Below are positions 63,295-64,000 of a DNA stretch of 64,000 nt, in pieces. The notes beneath the pieces are model-generated. The model saw only the letters and a program-made list of their open reading frames with translations, ran no database searches and was not told the origin of the DNA. A program made the translations under genes and the position numbers. Each line of letters starts with the position of its first letter. The stretch's first letter is position 1. Source of the DNA: G965197005 sp965197005 (GTDB lineage: Bacteria; Pseudomonadota; Gammaproteobacteria; Pseudomonadales; Oceanobacteraceae); contig OZ239982.1 of the NCBI GenBank assembly GCA_965197005.1, positions 558,001 through 622,000 on the forward strand, read 5' to 3'.

Positions 63295-63313
63295 CGAACA
63301 GACCATCTGTTCG
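63295..63313. repeat. Perfect inverted repeat between receptor and lipoprotein genes
   Basis: CGAACAGA-CCA-TCTGTTCG, 8-bp arms, in the 71-bp gap. Read on the minus strand, it is followed by TATTTTAACC. Could be a weak intercistronic terminator, an mRNA-stabilising hairpin or an operator. Confidence 0.6.
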
Positions 63314-63342
63314 ATAAAATTCTAAAATTCATACGCTAAATC

Positions 63343-64000
63343 CTAAAACTTAAGCTCTAGGGTTGCGCTAAAGTTGCGCCCTGGTGCCGTTAAACGATGA
63401 GCTCCAAGACCGACAACGTTAGTACTGCCTGTGGTAGAAATACCGTCAACACCCAGTTGACGTAAAGATTCCCAGCTGGAGTACTGCTCATCGAGAATGT
63501 TATAAATTGCACCTCGTAATGTGCTGTGTTTGCCTATACTTATCCAGGCACTGATATCAAGGGTTTGCCAAGTAGTGCTGGCTCGAGGTAATTTTTTCCT
63601 GCTAATGGTTTGTGCTGTTGCTGGATTTAACGATAGGCCAATCAATTCATCTTCATCTTTTTCTTTTGAATTAATATAGTGTGCCGATGCTCCCCAATTT
63701 TGGTTTGGTGAGGTGTATTTAAGCGCAAATACATAGCGTGGGGGCTGAATGGTATCGAACATATAACTTCTATTTACAAAGTTATCGCTGCTTGCATCTA
63801 ACTGCGTTGGCCGCTTTCTTGGGCGCACACGGCTGTACGCCATGATGGCGTTCAAGCCTGAAGGCATTTCTTTTTTTAATTCGTGTAAGTTTATATCGAA
63901 CATTAGGTTGTAGCCTTCAACAAACGCATCTTGCACGTTACCGTAAACTGTTCTTTTATATTTTGTGTCGTTGCCCTTCTTTTGGAATATATCAATAAGA
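63343..64000 (-). CDS. TonB-dependent receptor, C-terminal part (gene runs off the window)
   Basis: The frame is open to the end of the window, 219 codons to the edge. The GTG near 63936 is internal; upstream residues read KRTVYGNVQDAFVEGYNL, a typical TonB-receptor barrel strand. Barrel motifs include YTSPNQNWGASAHYIN, DISAWISIGKHSTLRGAIYN and a C-terminal strand NFSATLELKF ending in Phe. The plug domain and TonB box lie beyond the window. Operon context with a TbpB-like lipoprotein and Slam points to haem or transferrin/haemoglobin uptake. Confidence 0.9.
   Translation of the reverse strand, partial: LIDIFQKKGNDTKYKRTVYGNVQDAFVEGYNLMFDINLHELKKEMPSGLNAIMAYSRVRPRKRPTQLDASSDNFVNRSYMFDTIQPPRYVFALKYTSPNQNWGASAHYINSKEKDEDELIGLSLNPATAQTISRKKLPRASTTWQTLDISAWISIGKHSTLRGAIYNILDEQYSSWESLRQLGVDGISTTGSTNVVGLGAHRLTAPGRNFSATLELKF

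Noticed and set aside
1..64000. tRNA, rRNA, CRISPR arrays, insertion sequences, prophage genes
   Set aside because: Looked for by eye on both strands, including next to tuf where a tRNA is often found. No cloverleaf, spaced repeat array, transposase or integrase was seen.

Overview
The window is an AT-rich chromosomal segment of a gammaproteobacterium. This is supported by the str, S10, spc and alpha ribosomal operons, by rplM-rpsI-petABC-sspAB, by nlpD-rpoS, and by the yceD-rpmF-plsX-fabD-fabG-acpP order. The rplM-rpsI-petABC-sspAB block, the AlkK-type acyl-CoA ligase, the Slam/TbpB-like locus and the DUF6160/FilA-like exported proteins all suggest the Pseudomonadales/Moraxellales side of the class. 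This placement is by family resemblance only; no database was consulted.

Layout. 1-4.8 kb: the 3' end of a phosphoethanolamine transferase-like gene, then an FAD dehydrogenase and a ThDP enzyme that look like one operon. 4.8-23.1 kb: rpsL-rpsG-fusA-tuf, a terminator, then an almost unbroken run of 30 ribosomal/secretion/transcription genes from rpsJ to rplQ, including small rpmJ. 23.2-27.6 kb: accessory genes (an AT-rich membrane protein, a short-chain dehydrogenase, a secreted c-haem/beta-propeller protein, a methyltransferase). 27.6-33.6 kb: five minus-strand genes for exported proteins of unknown function that share a mature N-terminal motif. 33.9-42.4 kb: prfC, a small membrane protein, rplM-rpsI, the cytochrome bc1 operon petABC, sspA-sspB and an amidase. 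42.5-51.3 kb, mostly minus strand: rpoS, nlpD, a DUF368 undecaprenyl-phosphate translocase, an acyl-CoA ligase, argJ (plus) and rne. 51.3-58.3 kb: a long rne leader region, then rluC, a HAD phosphatase, an S49 peptidase, yceD, rpmF, plsX, fabD, fabG and acpP. 58.5-60.5 kb: a chemoreceptor gene interrupted by a one-base frameshift in an A7 tract. 60.5-64 kb, minus strand: a Slam translocator, a TbpB/hemophilin-like lipoprotein and the C-terminal part of a TonB-dependent receptor.

How it works together. Most of the window is translation, envelope and energy housekeeping: ribosome assembly, SecY export, bc1 respiration, fatty-acid and phospholipid precursor synthesis, stress response (RpoS, SspA/SspB) and RNA decay. 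Three parts face the environment: the five-gene exported family (27.6-33.6 kb), the probable haem or iron-protein acquisition locus (60.5-64 kb), and the possibly switchable chemoreceptor (58.5 kb). The exported family is the best candidate for an undescribed system. No tRNA, rRNA, CRISPR, insertion sequence or prophage feature was seen.
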